This document shows positions 1-5,862 of a stretch of DNA of 7,996 nt, in pieces. A model generated the notes under the pieces. That model ran no database searches, was not told the origin of the DNA, and was given only the letters and a program-made list of their open reading frames with translations. The translations under genes were made by a program, and so were the position numbers. The DNA comes from Frankiaceae bacterium (lineage in GTDB: Bacteria > Actinomycetota > Actinomycetes > JADGOU01): the NCBI GenBank assembly GCA_017882835.1, contig JADGOU010000126.1, positions 1 through 7,996 on the forward strand. Reading direction: 5' to 3'. How positions within the stretch are numbered: position 1 is the first letter of the stretch; each line of letters begins with the position of its first letter.

Positions 1-467
1 ACCACCGGTGCGCGGATGAACACCGCGGGCATCGGTCCCGGGTCGAGCCCGGCTCCAAGACCGTTGATCTCGACGACACCTTCGAAGGAGTCCACCTGGC
101 GGCCGAAGGCATTGCGCCGGACCACGACATCCATGCCGCCAACCAACGGCTGATCGCTACGACCGTCCAGCACCCGGTCGGCCAGGAGAATCATGCCGGC
201 GCAGGACCCGTACGCCGGGAGCCCCGCTGCCACCGCCGCTCGCAGCGGCTCCAGCAGGTCGAACACGGCCAGCAACTTGCCGATCGTGGTGGACTCGCCG
301 CCCGGGAGCAAGATGCCGTCGACGCTGGCCAGCTCGATCGGCCGGCGGACCGGGACGGCCAGCGCCCCGGCAGACTCCAGCGCTGCGACGTGCTCGCGAA
401 CGTCCCCCTGCAGCGCCAGCACGCCGACTACCGGCCGGCCGGCGGCCGCGGAGGAGCCCGGGGTCAC
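1..467 (-). CDS. pdxT: PdxT, glutaminase subunit of PLP synthase (C-terminus beyond window)
   Basis: This is the glutamine amidotransferase subunit of the DXP-independent PLP synthase. It hydrolyses glutamine and passes ammonia to PdxS. The visible 155 residues begin at a GTG (467-465) and include the N-terminal strand VVGVLALQGDVREHV (about 13-27), the oxyanion-region motif LLPGGESTTIGK (about 53-64) and the nucleophile elbow AYGSCAGMILLA, with the catalytic cysteine near residue 89. These are hallmarks of the PdxT/SNO family, which is usually about 190-200 residues. The His and Glu of the catalytic triad lie near the C-terminus and are outside the window. The GTG start overlaps the pdxS stop codon (GTGA), which indicates translational coupling and makes this start very likely. 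A roughly 10-residue Ala/Gly/Ser-rich stretch precedes the first core strand. No lesion is seen in the visible part. Confidence 0.95.
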   Translation of the reverse strand, partial: MTPGSSAAAGRPVVGVLALQGDVREHVAALESAGALAVPVRRPIELASVDGILLPGGESTTIGKLLAVFDLLEPLRAAVAAGLPAYGSCAGMILLADRVLDGRSDQPLVGGMDVVVRRNAFGRQVDSFEGVVEINGLGAGLDPGPMPAVFIRAPV

Positions 468-1402
468 CAGCCGCGCGCGGCGTACCGCTGATCGGTCGGC
501 AGCGTCTCGAGGTTGATGCCGACCATGGCCTCGCCCAGTCCGCGGGACACCTTGGCGATGACATCCGGGTCGTCGTAGAAGGTCGTCGCCTTGACGATTG
601 CCTCGGCCCGCGACGCCGGGTTGCCGGACTTGAAGATGCCGGAGCCGACGAAGACGCCCTCGGCACCCAGCTGCATCATCATCGCGGCGTCCGCCGGGGT
701 GGCGATACCGCCGGCGGTGAACAGCACGACCGGCAGCTTGCCCGCCTCAGCGATCTCCTTGACCAGGCCGTACGGCGCGCGCAGGTCTTTCGCCGCGGCG
801 TACAGCTCGGTCTCGTCCAGCGTCGTCAGCCGGCGGATCTCTGCCCGAATGGAACGCATGTGCCGGGTCGCCTCGACGACGTTGCCGGTACCGGCCTCAC
901 CCTTGGACCGGATCATCGCCGCGCCCTCGGTCAGCCGGCGCAGCGCCTCGCCCAGGTTGGTGGCGCCACAGACGAACGGCACGGTAAAGGCCCACTTGTC
1001 GATGTGGTGGCTCTCGTCCGCCGGGGTCAGCACCTCGGACTCGTCGACGTAGTCCACGCCGAGCGACTGCAGCACCTGAGCCTCGACGAAGTGACCGATC
1101 CGCGCCTTGGCCATCACCGGGATGGAGACCGCGGCGATGATGCCCTCGATCATGTCTGGGTCGCTCATCCGGGCGACGCCGCCCTGCGCCCGGATGTCGG
1201 CCGGCACCCGTTCGAGTGCCATCACGGCGACCGCGCCGGCGTCCTCAGCGATCTTGGCTTGGTCCGGGGTGACCACGTCCATGATGACGCCGCCCTTGAG
1301 CATCTCCGCCATGCCCCGCTTGACGCGGGTCGACCCGGTGACGGGGTCGGCGTCGGGGCGCGGCGAAGGGGCGGCAGACACGGCGGAACCTCGCAGGGTC
1401 AT
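464..1402 (-). CDS. pdxS: PdxS, PLP synthase synthase subunit
   Basis: This is the (beta/alpha)8-barrel lyase that builds pyridoxal 5'-phosphate from ribose 5-phosphate (or ribulose 5-phosphate), glyceraldehyde 3-phosphate and PdxT-derived ammonia. It is cytosolic and forms a dodecameric complex with PdxT in this family. The 312 residues match the family along the full length: RVKRGMAEMLKGGVIMDVV (about 26-44), MALERVPADIRAQGGVARM (61-79), SIPVMAKARIGH (93-104), VDYVDESEVLTPADE, the phosphate-binding loop SKGEAGTGN (166-174) and the C-terminal RGW. Catalytic residues are visible at Asp42, Lys99 and Lys167, offset by 18 from the B. subtilis numbers Asp24, Lys81 and Lys149. The first ~20 residues are a Ser/Pro-rich extension. 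The ATG at 1402 has no obvious Shine-Dalgarno; an in-frame GTG at about codon 21 would give a length closer to the family, so the start is uncertain. The 4-base overlap with pdxT shows a bicistronic operon. Confidence 0.97.
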   Translation of the reverse strand: MTLRGSAVSAAPSPRPDADPVTGSTRVKRGMAEMLKGGVIMDVVTPDQAKIAEDAGAVAVMALERVPADIRAQGGVARMSDPDMIEGIIAAVSIPVMAKARIGHFVEAQVLQSLGVDYVDESEVLTPADESHHIDKWAFTVPFVCGATNLGEALRRLTEGAAMIRSKGEAGTGNVVEATRHMRSIRAEIRRLTTLDETELYAAAKDLRAPYGLVKEIAEAGKLPVVLFTAGGIATPADAAMMMQLGAEGVFVGSGIFKSGNPASRAEAIVKATTFYDDPDVIAKVSRGLGEAMVGINLETLPTDQRYAARGW

Positions 1403-2042
1403 TAGGCGGCTGGGCAGCTTGGGCAGCTAACGTGTGAGCAGGATGGTGCAGGCGCCACCGACGGCGGCCCTGCCATCGTACGGCGACGGACCGTGAACCA
1501 GCGACGGCGGCGGCCCGTCACAACCACACCTTCTCCGCCGATGTTGAGCGCCCGAACTCGAGGCGGCCGCGAGCTGGGCGCGCTGAAGGAGGTGCTCAAG
1601 CGATGCGGACAGGCGGCGAGCCGATTCGGGCTGCACGTTTGGATTCGTCTGCCCGGCCCTGCGGAACAGCGTGACCATGCCTCTGCCCCCGCGTCAGTCC
1701 GAGCCGGGAGTCCCGTACGGCGGCCGGCGGACAGGCGCGAGGGAATCTCCTTGGCTGTCCCGACAGGCGATCGCCTGCGCGCGGCGGACGCTGCGCCGGG
1801 CGGCCAGGACGGGCAGGTCGCGGCCGGCGCCGGCAACGCGTCCCCGCTTGGCCGGGGCGCGTGCCGGGAGAGCGAGGTGGCGCGGCTGGGCCGGCGGTGC
1901 GCGTGATCTCGTGTCACACAGGATCCAGGTGTGATACAAGATCTCCTGGTCTCGGCCGCAGGCGGAAGCGCGGCCGGTCGCCGTCCGCCCAGCGAACACC
2001 GGTGGGTGCCGGATCGTTGGTCTTGCCGGGCATGATTCCCCG
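1403..2042. other. Gap between pdxS and the ATP-grasp gene, no convincing gene
   Basis: This 640-base stretch separates the two divergent genes. Open frames exist on both strands: plus strand 1493-1906 (137 codons, with a coding-like centre around GGRELGALKEVLKRCGQ), and minus strand 1427-1678 (starting MVTLFRRAGQTNPNVQPESA). Neither has a recognisable domain or a good ribosome binding site. Both turn into Arg/Pro/Ala-rich, frame-indifferent composition typical of spurious ORFs in GC-rich DNA. The pdxS promoter should lie here, but I cannot point to -10/-35 boxes with confidence. The only well-defined structure is the inverted repeat at 1905-1943. Confidence 0.5.
1905..1943. promoter_or_regulatory. 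Imperfect inverted repeat, possible operator or hairpin
   Basis: Two 15-base arms, GATCTCGTGTCACAC (1905-1919) and GTGTGATACAAGATC (1929-1943), are complementary at 13 of 15 positions; one of the two mismatches would be a G-U pair in RNA. A 9-base spacer containing GGATCC separates them. The repeat is far less GC-rich than its surroundings, which argues for selection. It lies about 100 bases upstream of the ATP-grasp start and about 500 upstream of pdxS. The inner TCACAC/GTGTGA core resembles a dimeric repressor site. No run of T follows, so an intrinsic terminator is less likely. The cognate regulator is unknown. Confidence 0.5.
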
Positions 2043-3248
2043 GTGCGGGTGCTGCTGTCGGACGGTTCGGGGTTGACGTCGCGCCAGTGCGCCACGCTGC
2101 TGGCCCGGGAAGGCCACGACGTCTCCGTGTTGGCGGCGGCGGCGCTGCCGCTGACGCGCTGGACGCGGCACGTGAGTCGGGTGCACCGACTGCCGCCGTA
2201 CGGCCCGGATCCGCTGGGCTGGTGGGACATTGCGGTGCGGGTTCTCCAGCGGGAGCGGCCGGACGTGCTGCTGCCCACCCAGGAGCAGGTCGCGGTCATC
2301 AGCCGCCGGCAGCGGGACCTGGACGCACTCGGGGTGGGGACGGTGGTGCCGCCGTTCGCGGCCCTTCAGCGGGTACAAGACAAGCTCGCCGCCGACCAGA
2401 CGCTGCGCGCAGCCGGGCTGCGCCGACCCTCAAGCTGGGTCGCCCGGGACGCGGCTGGGCTGGTCCGGGGCGTGTGCGGGCCGGCGTTCCTCAAGGCGCC
2501 AATCGGCACCGTCAGCACCGGGGTGCAGCGCGTGCGAGGTCGCGACCAGGTCCGGGAGGCGGCCGCGGCGTTTCAACAGGCGGGTGCGTTCGCCGCCGGC
2601 GGCGTGCTCGTCGAGGAGCCGGTCGCCGGGCCGCTGTTGATGGTGCAGTCGGTCTTCTCGGCCGGTCGGCTGCTGGCGCTGCACGCCAACGAGCGAACCC
2701 GGGAAGGCGGCGGCGGCGCGAGCACCAAGACCAGCCGCAGCCTGCCCGGCGCTGCCGACGACGTGCAGCTGCTGGGCTGGCACGGCGCGCTGTCGCTGGA
2801 CGCGATCCTCGACAAGGACGGCCCGGTCTGGATCGACGTCAACCCGCGGCTGGTCGAGCCGTTCAACGCAGCCCGCAGCGGAGTCGACCTGCTCGGCCCG
2901 CTACTGGCGCTCGCCCGCGGTCAGGCCGGCCCCTCGACCGTCGTCGGCGGTACGCCGGGTGTGCGCACGCACCAGCTGCTGCTCGCCGTGCTCGGCGCGG
3001 CGCAGTCCGGTCGGGGTCGCGCCGGCGTGGCGCGGGAACTGCTGAGCGCCGCTACCCGCAGTGGGCCCTACACCGGCAGCACCGAGGAGCTCACTCCAGT
3101 TGCCGGCGACCCGTTGGCCGCAGTGCCGGTGGCAGCCGCCGCGCTAGCCTGCCTGCTGCGGCCGTCCCTTGAGCGCCTACTCACCTCCAAGGCGGTCAGC
3201 GGCTATGCCCTGACTCCCCAAGGCTGGCACGACCTCCAGGCAGCCTGA
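2043..3248 (+). CDS. ATP-grasp domain protein, substrate unknown
   Basis: This is a 401-residue ATP-grasp superfamily protein. Such enzymes usually join a carboxylate to an amine or thiol through an acylphosphate. The visible order is: an N-terminal Rossmann-like preATP-grasp region (MRVLLSDGSGLTSRQCATLL, then RPDVLLPTQEQVAVI at about 72-86), the ATP-grasp entry helix QRVQDKLAADQTLRAAGLRRP (about 109-129), the ATP-contacting FLKAPIGTVSTG with Lys151, the strand GGVLVEEPVAG (186-196), and the metal/phosphate site VWIDVNPRLVEPFNAARSGVDL with Asp265 and Asn267. The last ~110 residues form an Ala/Leu-rich tail with no recognised domain. The GTG start at 2043 fits the first beta strand directly; no strong Shine-Dalgarno is visible. 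The frame is intact. No peptide, carrier protein or second enzyme gene lies next to it, so I assign no pathway. It resembles the carbamoyl-phosphate synthase/biotin carboxylase style of ATP-grasp. Confidence 0.88.
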   Translation: MRVLLSDGSGLTSRQCATLLAREGHDVSVLAAAALPLTRWTRHVSRVHRLPPYGPDPLGWWDIAVRVLQRERPDVLLPTQEQVAVISRRQRDLDALGVGTVVPPFAALQRVQDKLAADQTLRAAGLRRPSSWVARDAAGLVRGVCGPAFLKAPIGTVSTGVQRVRGRDQVREAAAAFQQAGAFAAGGVLVEEPVAGPLLMVQSVFSAGRLLALHANERTREGGGGASTKTSRSLPGAADDVQLLGWHGALSLDAILDKDGPVWIDVNPRLVEPFNAARSGVDLLGPLLALARGQAGPSTVVGGTPGVRTHQLLLAVLGAAQSGRGRAGVARELLSAATRSGPYTGSTEELTPVAGDPLAAVPVAAAALACLLRPSLERLLTSKAVSGYALTPQGWHDLQAA

Positions 3249-3443
3249 AATTCGCTCGACAAGCGCCCGAATCTGAATCCCGTCCCAGCCGACGATCGTA
3301 GACCGATACGGGTTGATCGGCTTTCGCCACCGCGGCAGGTAGCGCCAGAACAACAGCCGTCGCACCTGCACACCAGGAAGGACCGCGGCCGCCCGTCGGC
3401 GAACATGGCGGGTGCTCAGTGGTGGCTTGAGCACGAGGGGCAT
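3177..3443 (-). CDS. Doubtful small hypothetical protein convergent with the ATP-grasp gene
   Basis: This 88-codon frame would start at an ATG (MPLVLKPPLSTRHVRRRA) and contains the Trp/Arg/Tyr-rich stretch RRLLFWRYLPRWRKPINPYR. That is more protein-like than most shadow frames here. Codons outside the overlap tend to end in G or C. Its last 72 bases run antisense through the end of the ATP-grasp gene, and that portion is probably only a shadow. The bases AAGG sit too close to the ATG for a normal ribosome binding site. I do not recognise a family. It could be the tail of a decayed gene rather than a functional one. Confidence 0.25.
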   Translation of the reverse strand: MPLVLKPPLSTRHVRRRAAAVLPGVQVRRLLFWRYLPRWRKPINPYRSTIVGWDGIQIRALVERISGCLEVVPALGSQGIAADRLGGE

Positions 3444-3503
3444 CGCCTTGTTCGCAGGGTCGCACGCGATCTAGCTGCGGTGTCCCAATGACCGCGCTGC
3501 TAG

Positions 3504-3681
3504 CTAGACACCCGGATCGCGGCGCATTTCCCGGCGCTGCGCTACTGCGCCCTCGACGGCACCGACCACGCCTCGCCCCGAAGAGCAGGCCGGCATGATC
3601 CGCCGCTACCTCGGCTGGCGTAACCACCATGCGGACGACGAGAAGCTACCGGAGATCGTGGCCAGGGCGAAGGTTGCTTGA
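3504..3681 (+). pseudogene. IS630-like transposase, C-terminal remnant with frameshift
   Basis: The frame starting just after a TAG (3501-3503) reads TRIAAHFPALRYCALDGTDHAS. A +1 shift near 3576-3580 is then needed to continue as EEQAGMIRRYLGWRNHHADD and EKLPEIVARAKVA, ending at TGA 3679-3681. The order ALRY-ALDGTDH, then MIRRY-WRN-HA-D, then a final A(K/N)VA is, from memory, the C-terminal tail of IS630-family transposases in actinomycetes. Only about 58 codons remain from a protein of several hundred residues, and the DDE catalytic residues are absent. The remnant lies 255 bases downstream of the ATP-grasp gene and marks the start of the decayed region. I could not find terminal inverted repeats or a TA duplication. 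The family assignment is by pattern only. Confidence 0.7.
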
Positions 3682-3721
3682 AGTGGCCCGAGAAACGCCC
3701 GAACCGGCCATGCGCCGAAGT

Positions 3722-3763
3722 TGTGCGACGGTTCGAGCCGCCGGCGGCTCGTTCTGCCGCACA
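3722..3763. repeat. 42-base imperfect palindrome with a perfect 16-base core
   Basis: The core GAGCCGCCGGCGGCTC (3735-3750) is a perfect palindrome and extends by one more pair. The outer arms TGTGCG (3722-3727) and CGCACA (3758-3763) are also perfectly complementary, with a partly paired region between them. Transcribed RNA could fold into a long GC-rich hairpin. It lies 41 bases after the transposase remnant and 90 bases before the proline dehydrogenase remnant. It may be a terminator-like hairpin, a mobile-element end or a nucleoid-associated site. No poly-T tract accompanies it. Confidence 0.6.
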
Positions 3764-3853
3764 GGTCGCGAGGTGCCATGTCGACCGCCGGCGCTGGCCA
3801 AATAGCTCGCCGGCCCGAGCGCTGGTGCGGTCATGGGCACCAGGCCACCCTAG

Positions 3854-4604
3854 TTTATCCACGTCTCAGTTGATCCGACCGCGATCGGCTTCCTGTCGGC
3901 GAGGAGCTCGCACGCCACAACGCCGAGCGGGTCGCGCGCGCGGCGGCTTCCGCCGGAGCAAGCGGCGACCGCACCACTGTCATGCTCGACATGGAGGACT
4001 TCTCCCTGGTAGAGCCGACGCTTGCGCTGCACCGCTATCTCGTGGCGGCCGGTCTGCCCGCCGCCATCACGCTGCAAGCCCGTCTGCGCCGGACCGAGCG
4101 CGACCTCGAAACGGTCGTCCGAACGCCAACCTGCGTCCGCTTGGTCAAGGGCGCGTTTCCCCGGGGAGTGGCAGACGACCATCAAGGCCGGGAGGCCATC
4201 GACGCCGCCTACCTTCAACTCGGGCGGACCATGCTCACTCCGCAAGCACGCGCGGCGGGCTTCCGCCCGGTCTTTGCCACACACGACGATGCGCTCACCC
4301 GGCAGCTCGTCGCCGTCGCGCGCCATAACGACTGGTCGTCCCACGAGTACGAGTTCGAGATGCTCTACGGCGTACGCCCAGCCCAGCCTGGCAGCAGGAG
4401 TTGCGGGGCCAAGGCATCTCCGTCCGCGTCTATTTGCCATTCGGCCGCGACTGGTGGCCCTATGTGATGCGCCGCATCGGCGAGAACCGGAAGAATGTCC
4501 TGCTCGTGGGGCGCGCCATCATCGGCCGCTCCTACCGGGCTGCGAACGACGCTACGCAGGTTGCGGGTGACGCTGTGCTGTCGCCAGCCCGCGGGTGGTG
4601 GTAG
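3854..4604 (+). pseudogene. Proline dehydrogenase remnant, 5'-truncated with two frameshifts
   Basis: Proline dehydrogenase is the FAD enzyme that oxidises proline to pyrroline-5-carboxylate. Pieces in three frames reconstruct it. First comes FIHVSVDPTAIGFL from 3854. A one-base loss near 3895 leads to VGEELARHNAERVARAAA, VMLDMEDFSLVEPTLALHRY, RLRRTERDLE, VRLVKGAFPRG, FATHDDALTRQL and SHEYEFEMLYGVRP. A second shift at 4376-4385, caused by a tandem GCCCA duplication, leads to AWQQELRGQGISVRVYLPF, GRDWWPYVMRRIGENRKN and VGRAIIGR (to about 4530). The LDMED, VKGAF, FATHD, YEFEMLYGVRP and VRVYLPFG-W-Y-MRR-EN motifs follow the family order. Resemblance ends near 4532 although the frame stays open to TAG 4602-4604. 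About the first quarter is missing, upstream of an in-frame TAG at 3851-3853. It is not expected to make an active enzyme. No P5C dehydrogenase gene is nearby. Confidence 0.85.
4376..4385. repeat. Tandem 5-bp duplication (GCCCA x2) causing a frameshift
   Basis: GCCCA is repeated directly at 4376-4380 and 4381-4385 and is followed by GCC. Removing one copy joins the proline dehydrogenase frames as YGVRP-AWQQELRGQG without a gap, so the duplication is the likely inactivating lesion here. Replication slippage is the simplest origin. Confidence 0.75.
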
Positions 4605-4670
4605 GTATCCGTGGAGGTGGGGGTCATCCTCGTTGGCCGACCAGTGGGTGAAGTCCTCCAGCCAGGGCTG
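4563..4670 (-). pseudogene. C-terminal half of a split small actinobacterial protein
   Basis: The minus-strand frame reads QPWLEDFTHWSANEDDPHLH then GYLPPPAGWRQHSVTR. I recall short actinobacterial proteins of roughly 65-70 residues with the layout: N-terminal Trp/Arg helix, ELQERLLLLNRPWEE-F-HW, LHG-LPPP-RR-SVT, and a GWCPG end. This frame matches the second half (PW-E-F-HW, LHG, LPPP, SVT). The expected GWCPG end is lost where it abuts the end of the proline dehydrogenase remnant. The matching first half lies on the opposite strand at 4894-4974, and the two halves together give about the full length. Function of the family is unknown to me. The family recognition is from memory and should be treated as moderate. 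Confidence 0.5.
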
Positions 4671-4717
4671 ATCGTGATTGCTAGGATCGCCGTCAGCCAA
4701 GGACGAGTGAAAGCCCT

Positions 4718-4897
4718 GCGTCACCGAACGGCGTCGGGTTCATGCTCTACGTCATCCTCGGCCACCGCACCGCCACCACCCCCACAGGCCCCAGGTGCCG
4801 CACCGGCGCCAGCGACGGGGACGAGACCGGATCGCCGATGAGCGGCATCAACCAGCTCGGGCTGTCCATGCCCGTCGCCGCCGAGGCGGCGACGTGA
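4718..4897 (+). pseudogene. Possible fragment of an EamA/DMT-type transporter
   Basis: The frame NGVGFMLYVILGHRTA followed, after a Thr/Pro/Gly-rich stretch, by GINQLGLSMPVAAEAAT and a stop, faintly resembles the middle of an RhtA-like drug/metabolite transporter (a membrane helix with an aromatic-Y-(V/I)-LG-R motif, then a G-QLG-AM-VAA helix). Only about 59 codons are seen, with no start and no complete helix pairs. Its TGA (4895-4897) overlaps the GTG (4894-4896) of the following fragment, an arrangement typical of adjacent operon genes. The evidence is weak; it may instead be an unrelated C-terminus. Confidence 0.25.
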
Positions 4898-4974
4898 GCC
4901 TCCTGTGGCGGCGGCTGCGGGACTTCTTCAACACCCAGACCGAACTGCAAGAACGCCTCCTGCAGCTCCACCGG
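4894..4974 (+). pseudogene. N-terminal half of the split small actinobacterial protein
   Basis: From a GTG at 4894 the frame reads (M)SLLWRRLRDFFNTQTELQE and RLLQLHR. This fits the N-terminal helix of the same small-protein family as the minus-strand fragment at 4563-4670. After LHR the expected PWEE-F-HW sequence is absent; the frame continues as unrelated LVPSSRSHQTHPSERQQW to a TAG at 5068-5070. Reversing the segment of about 4671-4974 would put this half directly upstream of the other, on the minus strand, in the right order and with the LHR/QPW junction expected for the family. An inversion is therefore the simplest explanation. If translated, the 58-codon ORF would make a chimeric product of no obvious function. 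Confidence 0.5.
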
Positions 4975-5028
4975 CTGGTGCCCAGCAGCCGATCACATCA
5001 GACACACCCAAGCGAAAGGCAACAATGG

Positions 5029-5374
5029 CGCGCGACGAGGGTCGTCATCAACGGGGTGGTGGCGTTATAGATGCTGGCCAGCCCCGAGGCGACGTGCTGC
5101 TCGGCCCACGCGAACAACGGAAACGGGGCCATATGCAGTAGCACGGACATCATGGCAAGGTGCGCCCACACCGTCGGCTCACGAGGCGGTCGCTGGCCAC
5201 TGACCAGGGACGCAGTCACCAAAGCTGCTGACCCGGTCAGCAGCCGCCCCAGCACGACCTGCGGTGGGGACAACCCCTCCAGCCCGATCTTGATGAGCAA
5301 GAACTGGCACCCCAGGCCACGGCCAACATCACGAACTGGCCCAGTACTCCGACATCGCGTTGACTGCCTCGCAC
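5029..5374 (-). pseudogene. EamA/DMT-family transporter, N-terminal fragment with frameshift
   Basis: This is the first ~110 residues of a drug/metabolite-type membrane transporter. From a possible GTG at 5374 it reads VLGQFVMLAVAWGAS. A single-base loss near 5299-5306 (AGTTCTTG, where AGTTTCTTG would keep frame) is then needed to continue as FLLIKIGLEGLSPPQVVLGR, then LLTGSAALVTASLVSG, WAHLAMMSVLLHMAPFPLFA, and WAEQHVASGLASIYNATTPL with MTTLVA. Three hydrophobic segments, the WG-S-FL-IK motif of helix 1, the (S/T)P-Q-V-GR of helix 2 and the FAW-EQ-V-SGLA-IYNATTPL motif of helices 3-4 are typical of EamA proteins of about 300 residues. Resemblance stops near 5029, so the remaining helices are deleted. 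The native substrate is unknown, and the fragment should be non-functional. Confidence 0.8.
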
Positions 5375-5758
5375 CACCTGCAACCTCCATCCTGCGTCAG
5401 CGAGCCACCGTCGATCGGCGCCCACCCTGTAAACGCTCGTCACCGCAGACTTGTGAGGTCAGGCGCACAGCGGCACCGTGAAACCCCCGACGAGCTCCGC
5501 CCCAGACCTTGGCAAACCAGACGCGCGAAGGCTGGCGGTTTCCGGACCGGCACTCACCCCGGCAGCACCTACGCCCCGATCTGAGGCGGACGGCGCGGGG
5601 ATGAGCCCGAGCGCTGAGCGCCCCGCAAAGCGATGACTACGGGGGCGGCGGCAGTGCGTTGTGCGCAGCGGGAGCCGGAGAGGAGCTGCTTTGGTCTCGC
5701 GCGACATTAGACCCGTCATTTCGGGCGCGTCACGTCTCGGTTGTTGTCCGCGGCCGCG
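5375..5758. other. Stretch without recognisable genes between EamA remnant and intron
   Basis: This stretch of about 380 bases has short frames on both strands (for example plus strand ending TYAPI at 5584) but none with a family resemblance, a plausible ribosome binding site or sustained codon bias. Its right end is the 3' exon flank of the group II intron. I see no tRNA, terminator or repeat in it. Confidence 0.5.
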
Positions 5759-5820
5759 GTGCCGGTAGGCCACTGGCGAGGTGCCTGCTGAGCAGGCCCT
5801 TTTCCAGTGGCCCCCGGGCC
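5759..5820 (-). ncRNA. Group II intron domain VI (branch-point stem)
   Basis: Read on the minus strand, CCACTGG pairs with CCAGTGG. Above this sits an inner hairpin GCCTGC-TCA-GCAGGC, and below it a GG/CC helix is interrupted by a TA. The A at 5766 is the candidate branch-point adenosine, eighth from the proposed 3' end ACCGGCAC. The segment follows domain V immediately, as required. The exact 3' splice site is inferred from spacing. Confidence 0.65.
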
Positions 5821-5854
5821 GAACCGGACGTGATCGTTTCCGATCATCCAGCTC
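5821..5854 (-). ncRNA. Group II intron domain V (catalytic hairpin)
   Basis: The minus strand has a 34-nt element starting GAGCTGGATGATCG, with a GAAA tetraloop, and ending CGATCACGTCCGGTTC. The outer helix GAGCTGGA/TCCGGTTC pairs throughout with G-U pairs allowed. The inner helix ATCG/CGAT closes the tetraloop, with a small internal loop between them. Length, tetraloop and the AGC catalytic triad near the base are standard for domain V, so the RNA catalytic core looks intact. Confidence 0.88.
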
Positions 5855-5862
5855 TCCAGTGA

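Noticed and set aside
157..666. 169-codon minus-strand frame across pdxT and pdxS
   Set aside because: It is out of frame with both well-supported genes and has low-complexity Arg/Ala/Pro composition.
860..1405. 181-codon plus-strand frame opposite pdxS
   Set aside because: It is an antisense shadow of pdxS, His/Arg/Asp-rich with no family resemblance.
1402..1917. 171-codon minus-strand frame whose TAA overlaps the pdxS ATG, suggesting an operon gene upstream
   Set aside because: The composition is Ser/Pro/Arg-rich throughout, with no domain and no conserved start; the TAATG overlap is probably chance.
2087..3172. 361-codon plus-strand frame inside the ATP-grasp gene
   Set aside because: It is a +2 shadow, Arg/Gly/Ala-rich; the 2043 frame carries all ATP-grasp motifs.
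3728..3745. TTCGAGC as a tRNA T-loop
   Set aside because: The flanking bases do not form a 5-bp T stem, and no acceptor or anticodon arm is present; it is part of the palindrome.
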